Shown here: positions 17,122 through 24,805 of the stretch, piece by piece
Layout of the letters: each line of letters opens with the position of its first letter
Position numbering within the stretch: position 1 is the first letter of the stretch
DNA from: Oscillospiraceae bacterium
Lineage (GTDB): Bacteria; Bacillota; Clostridia; Oscillospirales; Oscillospiraceae
DNA length: 64,000 nucleotides
Direction: 5' to 3'
NCBI GenBank assembly: GCA_017458065.1
Contig: JAFTGD010000026.1
Coordinates: 55,398 to 119,397 of the forward strand
Program-made: the position numbers and the translations under genes
The notes under the pieces: generated by a model
Seen by the model: the letters and a program-made list of their open reading frames with translations, nothing else
Told to the model about the DNA's origin: nothing
Database searches by the model: none

Positions 17122-17206
17122 CCAGTAAAGCGCAAGTATTGAATTTATAAAAAATCCAATAAAGCGCAGGTCTATAACAGACCTCAAACTCCAATAAAGC
17201 GCAGGT
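17122..17206. repeat. Three 16-bp direct repeats upstream of the AAA ATPase gene
   Basis: CCAGTAAAGCGCAAGT (17122-17137), CCAATAAAGCGCAGGT (17156-17171) and CCAATAAAGCGCAGGT (17191-17206), spaced 34 and 35 bases. All are preceded by T. Regular spacing ahead of the gene suggests a multimeric binding site for the ATPase or a regulator. A fourth copy is near the right end of the toxin-antitoxin insertion (20544-20559). Confidence 0.85.
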
Positions 17207-17271
17207 TTTCTACTCCAATTTGCAGCAGTCAAGAAAAGCGGAAAGCTTCCGGGCAAACACCCTTTCTGCGC

Positions 17272-17311
17272 ACAAATCCCGGCGGAATTGCTCCGTCGGG
17301 ATTTGTCGTTT
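17272..17311 (+). repeat. 40-bp direct repeat, right copy
   Basis: Identical to 15648-15687 over 40 bases, with different flanks. It now lies behind the 3' end of the minus-strand metallo-hydrolase/rubredoxin gene and can form the same hairpin. Confidence 0.9.
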
Positions 17312-17349
17312 CGGAGGGCGCGATGCCCCCGGTATGTTGTTTTTGCTTT

Positions 17350-18288
17350 TTACGCCCTGTTGAACTTGTCCTTCGGCTGTTTGCAGCGCGGGCACTTCCA
17401 GTCCTCGGGGAGATCCTCAAAGGCGACGCCGTCGTTCTCGGCCGGGTCATAGACATAGCCGCAGACCGAGCAGATATACTTGCCCGTGGCCTCCACCGCC
17501 GCGACTTCCGTCGGCGCGATTGACTCGGGCGGATTGTCCAGGTCGCAGACCGTCTTGCTCTCCAGGTTCTCATAGCCCAGCGGGGTGTGGGTGGAGCAAT
17601 AGACGGTCGGGTGATTGCGGATAAACTCCCGCACCCGGTCCAGCGTCACGCGGGCAGCCGGCAGGTCCTCGAAGACGACGGAGAGCTTGTTGGCATAGAG
17701 CGCCTCATCCGTATAGGTGACGTCGCCGTGCAGCATGTAGTACACATCCCCGCCCTCGGCAATGACGATGCAGTTGCCGGTGGTGTGGCCTCTCGCCTCG
17801 ATCATCCAGACGCCTTTTGCGATCTTCTTCGCCGCGGGGAAGTTCTCATACCCCTTCTGGCAGAAGGCCACGGGAGAGAGATTCGGGAATCTGTTCAGCT
17901 CCTCGGCCTCGCACTCCTCCACCGAGGCGTAGATCACCGCGTTGGGGAAATGACGCAGCTCGCCGGTGTGGTCGGCGTGCTTGTGGGTGATGATGATCTT
18001 GGTCACCTGCTCCGGCTCGAAACCCGCCTTTTTCAGGGCGGTGACATAGTCGTCGCCCTTGACGCCCATGAAGATCGGGGTCGCGGCGTCGGGGACGGCC
18101 TGGGGCACCTCATCCGGCATGCCGGTATCCACCAGGATGACTTCCTCGCCGTTGTCGATGACAAAGTTCTGCAGGCTGGAGCGGTAGCGGACCGCCGGAT
18201 CAAAGGCCTGAGGCCCTTCTTCGCCGCCGAAGGCGAAGGGCTGCAGCATATATCCGTCGGAATAGAGCTTTACGGCTTTGACAATCAC
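17350..18288 (-). CDS. Metallo-beta-lactamase-fold hydrolase fused to rubredoxin
   Basis: 312 residues. Residues 1-255 form a metallo-beta-lactamase domain with the metal site THKHADHTG, a further histidine in EARGHTTGN and HGDVTYTD. Residues about 270-312 are a complete rubredoxin with two CxxCG-type pairs, CSVCGY and CPRCKQP, holding one iron. The fusion resembles diiron oxidoreductases that take electrons from rubredoxin, but the domain order lacks a flavodoxin module. It may be a hydrolase or an oxygen/peroxide-reducing enzyme. It is divergent from an hxlR gene, which probably senses a redox or electrophile signal. Confidence 0.88.
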   Translation of the reverse strand: MIVKAVKLYSDGYMLQPFAFGGEEGPQAFDPAVRYRSSLQNFVIDNGEEVILVDTGMPDEVPQAVPDAATPIFMGVKGDDYVTALKKAGFEPEQVTKIIITHKHADHTGELRHFPNAVIYASVEECEAEELNRFPNLSPVAFCQKGYENFPAAKKIAKGVWMIEARGHTTGNCIVIAEGGDVYYMLHGDVTYTDEALYANKLSVVFEDLPAARVTLDRVREFIRNHPTVYCSTHTPLGYENLESKTVCDLDNPPESIAPTEVAAVEATGKYICSVCGYVYDPAENDGVAFEDLPEDWKCPRCKQPKDKFNRA

Positions 18289-18425
18289 GTTGTTTCTCCT
18301 TCACTTTTAAATATTTCTTTACAACGGTTTTCTTACCTGCTACAATCTTAGCTCAGAGCATATCTCTTGTCAATGACGAAGATATTACTGTGCAAATAAG
18401 AAAAAGCTGATTTGAGGTGAACGCC

Positions 18426-18752
18426 TTGTCCAAAGAACAACTCTGTCCCTGCAGCGACAACTGCTTCCTGCAGAAGGCCATGTCCGCCATCGGCGGCAAG
18501 TGGAAGATGCCGATTCTCTGTTCCCTGACCTCCAACGGAGCCAGCCGCTACAACGACATCCTGCGGAATGTCCGCGGCATCTCCAACACCATGCTCTCCA
18601 AGACGCTGCGCGAGATGGAGGCCGACGGCCTGATCCGCCGCACGGAGTATCTCGAGGTCCCCGTCCGCGTGGAGTACGAGCTGACCGAACGCGCCGAGCA
18701 GCTCCACCCGATCCTGCTGCAGCTGATCCAGTGGCAGGCTTCCGAGGGCTGA
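18426..18752 (+). CDS. HxlR-family transcriptional regulator
   Basis: 108-residue winged-helix regulator. The N-terminal cysteines CPCSDNC could act as redox or metal sensor, followed by GGKWKMPILCSL and the recognition/wing region EMEADGLIRRTEYLEVPVRV. TTG at 18426 is preferred because GAGGTGA (18414-18420) is an ideal ribosome-binding site 5 bases upstream; the GTG at 18417 is part of that site. Divergent from the rubredoxin fusion gene. Its last 48 bases are repeated at 20599-20646. Confidence 0.88.
   Translation: MSKEQLCPCSDNCFLQKAMSAIGGKWKMPILCSLTSNGASRYNDILRNVRGISNTMLSKTLREMEADGLIRRTEYLEVPVRVEYELTERAEQLHPILLQLIQWQASEG
18705..18752 (+). repeat. 48-bp direct repeat, left copy (3' end of hxlR)
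   Basis: Encodes the last 15 residues and stop of the HxlR protein. Begins CACCCGATCCTGCTGCAGCT and ends TCCGAGGGCTGA. It matches 20599-20646 at 47 of 48 positions, the difference being T/C at 18740. Confidence 0.92.
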
Positions 18753-18937
18753 TTTTCAGCGATCGTCCACCGGAATCCACAGGAACAGTTCGATTTGGGA
18801 CTGGCAAAGTTCAGCGTCCACGCGGCGTAATTGGGCTGCTCCGCCATCGCAGGACAACACAGCAGCCGAAAACAGTCTGGACACGGCGCTGGATTTCATT
18901 AACGGGTTATATGGGTAGAATGATTTCGGAATTAACA

Positions 18938-18966
18938 TTGACATTATACCGGCTGACCGTTATAAT
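18938..18966 (+). promoter_or_regulatory. Consensus sigma-70 promoter of the toxin-antitoxin pair
   Basis: TTGACA (18938-18943), 17-base spacer, TATAAT (18961-18966), a perfect consensus match. The antitoxin ATG is 26 bases after the -10 box. Confidence 0.92.
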
Positions 18967-18991
18967 ATATAGCATAGGCAGGTGATGGACG

Positions 18992-19561
18992 ATGACGATA
19001 CAAGACGCATTGAAGCAAAAGAACATGAGTATTTACCGTCTTGCAAAGACAAGTGAAGTTCCCTATGCCACCGTGAACGATATCTGCAACGGCAAGGCGC
19101 AGCTGGAAAAGTGCAGTGCGGAGACGATTTATCGGATCGCCCATGCGCTGGATGTTTCCATGGAGGAGCTCTTGGCTCCGTGCTTCCTCAAGCGTAGCAG
19201 CTTTGAAAACTTCAAAAGCACGGTCTGCCATCGGGTCAAGGAATTGGGCGATATCAACTTTATCATAGACACACTGGAAAGTCGGGAGATTCGCACCTAC
19301 TATGATCGGAAATGGTATCCCGAAAGCCTGTATCTTCTCGCCATGCTGGACTATATCAGCCGGGAAAACGATATCCCTCTCTGCGATGAATATGACGATC
19401 TTCGCCGGTGCAGGCTGAAGAAGCCGGTCTACCCGGCCGGTATCCGGGCGGTATCGGCTGCTTCCAAAAACGATGCTGCCATGAAACACGCAGCTATGAC
19501 AGCGATTCCGGAATTCAAGCGGTTCAATATCATCGAAAACGAGGTAAGAAATGTCATCTGA
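18992..19561 (+). CDS. Xre-family helix-turn-helix protein, probable antitoxin
   Basis: 189 residues. Residues 1-62 are an Xre/Cro helix-turn-helix (MSIYRLAKTSEVPYATVNDI, then RIAHALDVSMEELL); the remaining 125 residues form an uncharacterised domain that may bind the toxin. AGGTGA precedes the ATG. The gene overlaps the nucleotidyltransferase gene by 11 bases, the classical order for an antitoxin-toxin operon, so it is expected to repress its own consensus promoter. Confidence 0.82.
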   Translation: MTIQDALKQKNMSIYRLAKTSEVPYATVNDICNGKAQLEKCSAETIYRIAHALDVSMEELLAPCFLKRSSFENFKSTVCHRVKELGDINFIIDTLESREIRTYYDRKWYPESLYLLAMLDYISRENDIPLCDEYDDLRRCRLKKPVYPAGIRAVSAASKNDAAMKHAAMTAIPEFKRFNIIENEVRNVI

Positions 19562-20363
19562 AAAGCGGTTTGAATTCACAAAGGAAAACATTGACCTGTA
19601 TCTGAAAGAAGTCGCCAAAGAATACCGGAAGCATGCGGGCAAAAAGATACCCGCCGAGCTGGTACTGATCGGCGGAGCCTCTGTGCTCATCAACTACGGC
19701 TTCCGGAATATGACCACGGATATTGATGCGCTGATTCAGGCGACGTCCGCTATGAAGGAGGCAATCAATCGTGTCGGAGATCGGTATGGACTCCCGAACG
19801 GCTGGCTGAATGCGGATTTCACGAACACCGATTCCTATTCCGTGAAGCTTTCTCAGTTTTCTGTGTATTACAAGACCTATGCCAATATTGTGACCATCCG
19901 CACAGTAGCGGCGGAATATCTGATTGCCATGAAGCTTCGTTCCGGTCGGCAGTACAAAAGCGATCTGTCGGACATTCTGGGGATTCTCGCAGAGCATGAA
20001 AAACGTGAGTTGCCGATCTCGATGGATCAGATCCGCAGTGCGGTTACCGATCTCTATGGCGGCTGGGAGGTACTGCCGCAAAGCTCGCAGGCGTTTATCG
20101 AAAGCGTCATGGAGGACGGGCGATTTGAAGCGCTGTATGAGCAGACAGCAAGCGGTGAAAAAGAAGTCGGCGCGCTGCTGGTCCAGTTTGGACAGGATTA
20201 TCCCAATATTATAACGGGGAAAAACGTGAACGAGATTGCCGGGAACCTGCAAAAGAAAACGGATCGCGCGTCCATCCTTGCCAAGCTCCGGGAGAAAAAA
20301 GCCGAGATGAATCAGACGGAGCAGACGAAAGCGGTAAAAGAGCGAGACGACCGGAACAGATAA
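19551..20363 (+). CDS. AbiEii/DUF6036-type nucleotidyltransferase, probable toxin
   Basis: 270 residues. The minimal nucleotidyltransferase signature is GGASVLINYGF...TTDIDALI, with the metal-binding DxD pair at about residues 61-63, followed by a helical region and a charged, lysine-rich tail. Proteins of the AbiEii/MenT/DUF6036 group act as toxins that modify tRNA or other targets and take part in phage abortive infection. The 11-base overlap with the Xre gene supports this. Target and toxicity are inference. Confidence 0.8.
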   Translation: MSSEKRFEFTKENIDLYLKEVAKEYRKHAGKKIPAELVLIGGASVLINYGFRNMTTDIDALIQATSAMKEAINRVGDRYGLPNGWLNADFTNTDSYSVKLSQFSVYYKTYANIVTIRTVAAEYLIAMKLRSGRQYKSDLSDILGILAEHEKRELPISMDQIRSAVTDLYGGWEVLPQSSQAFIESVMEDGRFEALYEQTASGEKEVGALLVQFGQDYPNIITGKNVNEIAGNLQKKTDRASILAKLREKKAEMNQTEQTKAVKERDDRNR

Positions 20364-20598
20364 TATGGCAGATACCACTTTCGGCCGGGAATAACGTTGC
20401 TTCAGACTGTGTGCCCATCAATTCTTGCACGAACCATTTAAGGAAAAGTCAAAAGAGTTTATCCCATGAGCAAAATCTAAAAACTTGCTCATGGGATAAA
20501 AACCTAGACAAAACGCTTGCCTGGTTTTGATTTTCCTCAAATTCCAGTAAAGCGCAGGTATCTATTCCACTTCAGGTGCATCCCTGCTACAGTAGCTT
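20364..20598. other. Right end of the toxin-antitoxin insertion
   Basis: Holds a 16-bp perfect inverted repeat TTTATCCCATGAGCAA/TTGCTCATGGGATAAA (20458-20500), which may end transcription, and the motif CCTCAAATTCCAGTAAAGCG (20535-20554) continuing CAGGT. The latter is 23 of 25 identical to 17182-17206 upstream of the AAA ATPase, and similarity continues weakly for about 13 bases beyond (TCTATTCCACTT). No gene is seen. Confidence 0.75.
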
Positions 20599-20646
20599 CA
20601 CCCGATCCTGCTGCAGCTGATCCAGTGGCAGGCCTCCGAGGGCTGA
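20599..20646 (+). repeat. 48-bp direct repeat, right copy (second hxlR gene end)
   Basis: 47 of 48 identical to 18705-18752. It is not attached to an open hxlR frame: the bases before it come from the insertion. A strong terminator starts 23 bases later. Confidence 0.92.
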
Positions 20647-20669
20647 AGGCCTGTAACTATAAAAAGCGT

Positions 20670-20722
20670 GAACGCCATTTCTCAACCGTCAGTTTTGATG
20701 ATTGAGAGATGGCGTTCTTTTT
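20670..20722. terminator. Bidirectional intrinsic terminator
   Basis: GAACGCCATTTCTCAA (20670-20685) pairs with TTGAGAGATGGCGTTC (20702-20717), one wobble, followed by TTTTTG on the plus strand and CGCTTTTTA on the minus strand. Serves the cystathionine synthase-family gene and, before the insertion, probably hxlR. Confidence 0.88.
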
Positions 20723-20740
20723 GTTCTCTTTTTTTACTTC

Positions 20741-21907
20741 TTACAGCACACCGGCCGTCTTCATGGCGGAAGTCAGATCCTCGATGATGTCCTCCGCATC
20801 CTCCAGACCGATGCTGAAGCGGAAGAAGCCCTCGTGGTAGACCGGCGGATAGTGGGGCAGCTTGTCGCTGTTCTTGTCGTAATAGACGATCAGGCTCTCC
20901 ACATCCCCCAAAGAGACGGCGTGCGTCACCAGGTGCAGCGCATTCAGGAAGCGCTGGTGCGCCGCTTCGTCACCCTTGATATCAAAAGAGATCATGCCGG
21001 AATACCGGCCGTTCATATAGCGGACAGCGCGCTCATGCTGCGGATGGCTCTCCAGACCCGGAAACCAGACAAAGCGGACCGCCGGGCAGCTCTCCAGAAA
21101 GCGTGCCACCGCCATGGCACTCTCCGAGTGCTGCCGCATTCTGAGCGGCGCAGTGACCAGCCCCCTCGCAACCAGCCAGGCGTTAAACGGGCTGAGGATC
21201 CCGCCGTAGTTTACCATAGCCAGCTCCTTGACCTGATCGATCAGCTCCGTATTGCCCAGCACGCAGCCGCCCAGAGAATCCCCGTGGCCGTTGATGTATT
21301 TTGTCATGCTGTGGATCTCCAGATCCGCTCCGTGTCTGAGGGGATAGAGGCAGACCGGTCCGGCAAACGTGGCGTCCACGCTCATCAGCGCACCGGCTGC
21401 ATGGGCGATCTTCGCGATCTCATCCAGATCGCTGATCCCGGTGGTGGGGTTGCCCGGCGTCTCCACATGGACCAGTTTTGTATTGGGACGCACGGCAGCC
21501 CGGACCGCTTCGGTGTCGGTGGTGTCCAGCAGGGTCACTTCGATGTTGTACTTTTTGGGAAGATACTCCCGGAACAGCAGGTTGGTCGCGCTGTAGCACA
21601 CCTCAGAGACGATGGCGTGGTCCCCGCTGTTCAGAAACGTTGTGAACACCGCCGCCAGCGCCGCCACGCCGCTGGCAAACACGGCGCCGTCTTCCGCGCC
21701 GGTCATGGCGCAGAGCTTGTCCTGCAGCACCATCTGGTTGACGTTGCGGTTGCGTTGATAGATATTGCTGTGGGTTCCGCTCCAGTCCACCGGTGTTCCG
21801 TCGGTGGGAATACGGTAGTTGGAGGTCATGTAGATCGGCTCGTTGATCGCGCCGAAGGTATCGTCTTTCCTGGCTCCGCCGTGGACGGCAATCGTGATGT
21901 CTTTCAT
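20741..21907 (-). CDS. Cys/Met-metabolism PLP enzyme (cystathionine gamma-synthase/lyase family)
   Basis: 388-residue fold-type I PLP enzyme of the trans-sulfuration family. The Schiff-base lysine is in HSMTKYINGHGD; VDATFAGPV holds the PLP-nitrogen aspartate; and YQRNRNVNQMVLQDKL corresponds to the YSR.xNPT phosphate-binding region of the neighbouring subunit, here altered. It may be a gamma-synthase, gamma-lyase or methionine gamma-lyase; motifs do not separate these. Divergent LysR gene is the probable regulator, as in sulfur-metabolism loci. Confidence 0.88.
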   Translation of the reverse strand: MKDITIAVHGGARKDDTFGAINEPIYMTSNYRIPTDGTPVDWSGTHSNIYQRNRNVNQMVLQDKLCAMTGAEDGAVFASGVAALAAVFTTFLNSGDHAIVSEVCYSATNLLFREYLPKKYNIEVTLLDTTDTEAVRAAVRPNTKLVHVETPGNPTTGISDLDEIAKIAHAAGALMSVDATFAGPVCLYPLRHGADLEIHSMTKYINGHGDSLGGCVLGNTELIDQVKELAMVNYGGILSPFNAWLVARGLVTAPLRMRQHSESAMAVARFLESCPAVRFVWFPGLESHPQHERAVRYMNGRYSGMISFDIKGDEAAHQRFLNALHLVTHAVSLGDVESLIVYYDKNSDKLPHYPPVYHEGFFRFSIGLEDAEDIIEDLTSAMKTAGVL

Positions 21908-22048
21908 TGGTCCCGCTCCTTTTCCTTTTCTGAACCCATGATATCATCCGCCCTTTCATTTGTAAAACAAATGGATTTAATCTTTTCGATCAAAAATAAT
22001 GATTGATTATTTCCCCGTTTTCCCTTATGATAGGGGCGGAGGGATGGT

Positions 22049-22957
22049 ATGGAGATCCGCAACCTGAACACCTTCCTGAAGGTGGCCGCACTGAAAAACT
22101 TCACACAGGCGGGAAGAGAGCTCGGCTACTCCCAGGCTAACATCAGCGCCCAGATCAGGCAATTGGAGCAGGAGGTCGGCGCGCCGCTTTTCAACCGCAT
22201 CGGACGGACCGTGACGCTCACTCAATATGCGGAGGAGCTGCTCCCCTATGCGCGGCGTATTGTCTCGACCGCCGCGCAGATGGAGAACCTGCTGAAGGAC
22301 GCGGAGAGCATCGGCGGCATTGTGCGTGTTGGCATGGTGGAATCGCTCTTTGACACGTTTGCCGAGCAGCTGCTTCCCGAATATCACCGCCGCTTTCCCC
22401 GCGTCCAATTGGAGATCAGCGTTGACGCGACAGCCGACCTGAAAGAACGCATCCGGCGGGGCAGTCTCGACCTTGCCTGCGTCATCGACGACCCCTTGCC
22501 CCCGAGCCGGTGGCAGGTCCTGTGCAGTCAGGATACCCGGATTGTCGTTGTCGCAAACCCGGCCAATCCGCTCGCCGGAGAAGGAGACCTGGACCCTGCC
22601 GTTCTCGCGCAGCAGGACCTGATCCTCATGGAGAGCACGGCCCCCTACAGTCTCCGTCTGCAGGCTGCGATGGCCCGGCATCGGGTTGAGCTGCGGCCGT
22701 TTCTGACCCTGCAGAGTTCCGGCATGGCGCTGCGTCTGGTGGAGGCCTCCCCCTATGTCTCCGTGCTTCCCGCCTATGTCGTCTCTGACGCGGTCAAGGC
22801 CGGGAAGATCTGCCTCTTGTCCTTCCCGACGCTGGCAATCGACCAGAGCGTCCAGGTTATTATGCATCGGGATAAAGTCCCCATGCCGCAGTTTACAGGC
22901 TTTGCCTCCCTGCTGGAACAGCAGTTGCGGAAGCCGGGGTATCTGGAACTGCCCTAA
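22049..22957 (+). CDS. LysR-family transcriptional regulator
   Basis: 302 residues. The winged helix (RNLNTFLKVAALKNFTQAGR, then YSQANISAQIRQLEQEVGA) occupies 1-60; the effector domain is about 90-290. GGAGGG at 22038-22043 precedes the ATG. It is divergent from the cystathionine synthase-family gene across 141 AT-rich bases and resembles CysB/CynR-type regulators of sulfur or amino-acid metabolism. The acetyltransferase gene follows 24 bases later and may be in the same transcript. Confidence 0.9.
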   Translation: MEIRNLNTFLKVAALKNFTQAGRELGYSQANISAQIRQLEQEVGAPLFNRIGRTVTLTQYAEELLPYARRIVSTAAQMENLLKDAESIGGIVRVGMVESLFDTFAEQLLPEYHRRFPRVQLEISVDATADLKERIRRGSLDLACVIDDPLPPSRWQVLCSQDTRIVVVANPANPLAGEGDLDPAVLAQQDLILMESTAPYSLRLQAAMARHRVELRPFLTLQSSGMALRLVEASPYVSVLPAYVVSDAVKAGKICLLSFPTLAIDQSVQVIMHRDKVPMPQFTGFASLLEQQLRKPGYLELP

Positions 22958-22981
22958 TCACAAACAAAGGAGAAGAAAAGA

Positions 22982-23497
22982 ATGGAGATACGGAAATCGA
23001 CCGAGCAGGATTTTGAGCGGATGATGGAAATCTACGCCTATGCGCGGCGCTTTATGGCCGAGCATGGAAACCCGAACCAGTGGGGCCCGACGCACTGGCC
23101 GCCGGAGGCGCTGATCCACAGCGACATCGCCGCCGGGAACAGCTATGTCTGCCTGCACGACGGGCGGGTGGTCGGCACCTTTTTCTTCATCCAAGGGCCG
23201 GATATTGAGCCGACCTACCGCAGGATTGAGGACGGCGCCTGGCTCAGCGAGACGCCCTACGGCGTGGTCCACCGCATCGCCGGCGACGGCTCGGTCAGGG
23301 GGATCGGCGCCTTCTGCATCGATTGGGCCTTTGAGCAGTGCGGGCATGTGCGCATCGACACCCACGGCGACAACCTCGTGATGCAGAACCTGCTGCAGAA
23401 GCTGGGCTTCACCCGCTGCGGGACCATCTATGTCGAAGAGGACGACTATCCCCGCTTCGCCTACGAGAAGCTGCGCGGGGAGGTATCGCTCGCCTGA
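22982..23497 (+). CDS. GNAT-family N-acetyltransferase
   Basis: 171 residues with the Gcn5 acetyltransferase fold. The acetyl-CoA loop is degenerate: RIAGDGSVRGIGAF stands where Q/RxxGxG/A is expected. A C-terminal strand-helix (HGDNLVMQNLLQKLGF) carries the conserved NxxmqnlleklGF pattern. AAGGAGAAG precedes the ATG. Substrate unknown; amino-acid or small-molecule amine acetylation is typical of this subgroup. Confidence 0.85.
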   Translation: MEIRKSTEQDFERMMEIYAYARRFMAEHGNPNQWGPTHWPPEALIHSDIAAGNSYVCLHDGRVVGTFFFIQGPDIEPTYRRIEDGAWLSETPYGVVHRIAGDGSVRGIGAFCIDWAFEQCGHVRIDTHGDNLVMQNLLQKLGFTRCGTIYVEEDDYPRFAYEKLRGEVSLA

Positions 23498-23545
23498 TCG
23501 GCCTTGTGGCCGTCAGCTATCAATAATCACAGAAATGCAGTAAAA

Positions 23546-23606
23546 CCCCGGAGCCGGCAATATCGTTACTGACGATATCAATCGGCTCCGGGGCATATTG
23601 TCGTTT
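23546..23606. terminator. Bidirectional terminator hairpin
   Basis: CCCCGGAGCCG (23546-23556) pairs with CGGCTCCGGGG (23583-23593), with an inner ATATCG/CGATAT stem. It separates the acetyltransferase from the convergent flavodoxin-like gene. Confidence 0.75.
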
Positions 23607-23623
23607 GTTCTGATCCGTGTTCT

Positions 23624-24202
23624 TTACCGGATGGCTTTGCCGAGCTCGTAGGCTTTCTGAAGCTCCGCTTTCCCTTTGATGTCTCCCGGCTGCGTCACCC
23701 AGCCGCAGAGCACTTTGCCCAGGCTTTTCCATCCAATGTGCTTTTCCAGATGGTCGTACCAGTGCTCGCTCTCTTCAAAGCCTGCGCCCTCGGCCGCCAT
23801 GATCAGCACGCTCTCCTTCTTGGGGTTGCGATAGTTGGGATCACATTCCGCCACCGCAAAGAGCCGGTCAAAGGCGGTTTTAAGCTGTCCGGAAATGAAC
23901 CAGTAGTAGAGCGGCGAAGCCAGGACCACAACGTCAGCCTCTCTGTAGACAGGATAGATTTTCGCCATGTCGTCCTTCTGGACGCAGGGACAGTCGGCAT
24001 CTTTGCCGCCGTGCCAGCAGCCGAGACATCCGCCTATTTTCATGCTGCCGAGATGAAATTCTGTGACCTCGTTCCCGGCTTCTTCCGCGCCGCGTTTGAA
24101 TTCAGCCGTGAGAGCGGAGGTGTTACCGTTCTTGCGCGGGCTGCCGTTTAAAATGATAATCTTCTTTGCCCCGATGCCGGGGACCTTCTGCAGATCGCTC
24201 AT
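23624..24202 (-). CDS. Flavodoxin-fold NAD(P)H-dependent FMN reductase
   Basis: 192 residues. FMN phosphate loop is NGSPRKNGNTS (about 20-30). The cysteine-rich segment GGCLGCWHGGKDADCPC is typical of iron-sulfur flavoproteins and related reductases, although a full cluster motif is incomplete. ASPLYYWFISGQLKTAFDR is the second FMN-binding region. It starts 3 bases after the nitroreductase stop, so the two flavoproteins form one operon, probably reducing quinones, nitro compounds or other electrophiles. Confidence 0.87.
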   Translation of the reverse strand: MSDLQKVPGIGAKKIIILNGSPRKNGNTSALTAEFKRGAEEAGNEVTEFHLGSMKIGGCLGCWHGGKDADCPCVQKDDMAKIYPVYREADVVVLASPLYYWFISGQLKTAFDRLFAVAECDPNYRNPKKESVLIMAAEGAGFEESEHWYDHLEKHIGWKSLGKVLCGWVTQPGDIKGKAELQKAYELGKAIR

Positions 24203-24205
24203 GAC

Positions 24206-24724
24206 TCAAAGCTCCTTCGTGAAGGATTCGATCGGGCGGTAAACATCATGCCATGGGGCATACGGGACGCAGTTTTCCGAAGCATATCCCACGGGCAGCA
24301 GGCAGATCGGCTTGATATATGCCGGGAGGTCGAACGCCCTTGCAACGGCCTCCACATCAAACAGCCTTACCCAGACAGAACCCAGGCCCTGTTCCCAGGC
24401 CTCCAGCATCATGTGGGTGCAGACAATGCTGCAGTCCATTTCACCGGAACTGTATCCTCTCTCTGTCTGACTCTTCCAGGTCTTTCTCTCATCGCTGCAG
24501 ATCAGGAACACCATTGGCGCGCCGTAGATGCAGTGGCACAGGTGATTGATCTTTGCCATGGCTCCTTCGCTCTTCAGCACATAGATCATCTGCGGCTGAA
24601 AATTCACCGCCGTCGGGGCCAGCTGCGCCGCCTTCAGGATCCGGTCGATCTTCTCCTGTTCGACAGGACGAGCAGAAAAGGATCGAACGGAATACCTCTC
24701 TGCGGCAAGGTCCATAAAACTCAT
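24206..24724 (-). CDS. Nitroreductase-family flavoprotein
   Basis: 172 residues. N-terminal FMN-binding RYSVRSFSARPV and the LAPTAVNFQP helix are family signatures; the C-terminal part (LPVGYASE) closes the FMN pocket. Start ATG 24724 is preceded by CGGAGGA 7 bases upstream on the minus strand; earlier in-frame ATGs lack such a site. First gene of the two-gene flavoprotein operon and divergent from a flavin-reductase/HxlR pair, so control by that HxlR protein is likely. Confidence 0.87.
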   Translation of the reverse strand: MSFMDLAAERYSVRSFSARPVEQEKIDRILKAAQLAPTAVNFQPQMIYVLKSEGAMAKINHLCHCIYGAPMVFLICSDERKTWKSQTERGYSSGEMDCSIVCTHMMLEAWEQGLGSVWVRLFDVEAVARAFDLPAYIKPICLLPVGYASENCVPYAPWHDVYRPIESFTKEL

Positions 24725-24805
24725 CTGCTCGTCCTCCGATTTCTTAATACTCATTTGCTGCACCTGGCTTTGTGATTGCCATTATATCTGCTTGCGGAAA
24801 ATTAT

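Larger units (their letters stand above)
15688..17271. mobile_element. Candidate 1.6-kb insertion carrying the AAA ATPase
   Basis: The 1584 bases between the two identical 40-base repeats hold one complete gene on the minus strand plus its repeat-rich upstream region. Its base composition is lower in GC than the flanking genes. Removing it with one repeat would leave FAD reductase, terminator and the metallo-hydrolase/rubredoxin gene in normal order. No integrase or transposase is encoded, so any movement would need help in trans. Confidence 0.5.
18753..20598. mobile_element. Candidate 1.8-kb insertion carrying a toxin-antitoxin pair
   Basis: The 1846 bases between the two copies of the hxlR gene end contain a promoter, an Xre gene, an overlapping nucleotidyltransferase gene, an inverted repeat and one AAAGCGCAGGT motif. 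The first 180 bases are gene-free; a short open frame ending TAG at 18916-18918 (last codons LDFINGLYG) may be the tail of a lost gene. The right repeat is followed by a terminator that would be the natural terminator of hxlR. This is what an insertion at a gene 3' end with preservation of that end looks like. No recombinase is encoded. Confidence 0.5.

Noticed and set aside
17122-17206. CRISPR array
   Set aside because: Only three repeats of 16 bases with 18-base spacers, no cas genes, and repeats lie in a promoter position.
23738-24151. 137-codon plus-strand frame within the flavodoxin-like gene
   Set aside because: Antisense shadow of a gene with intact FMN-binding motifs.
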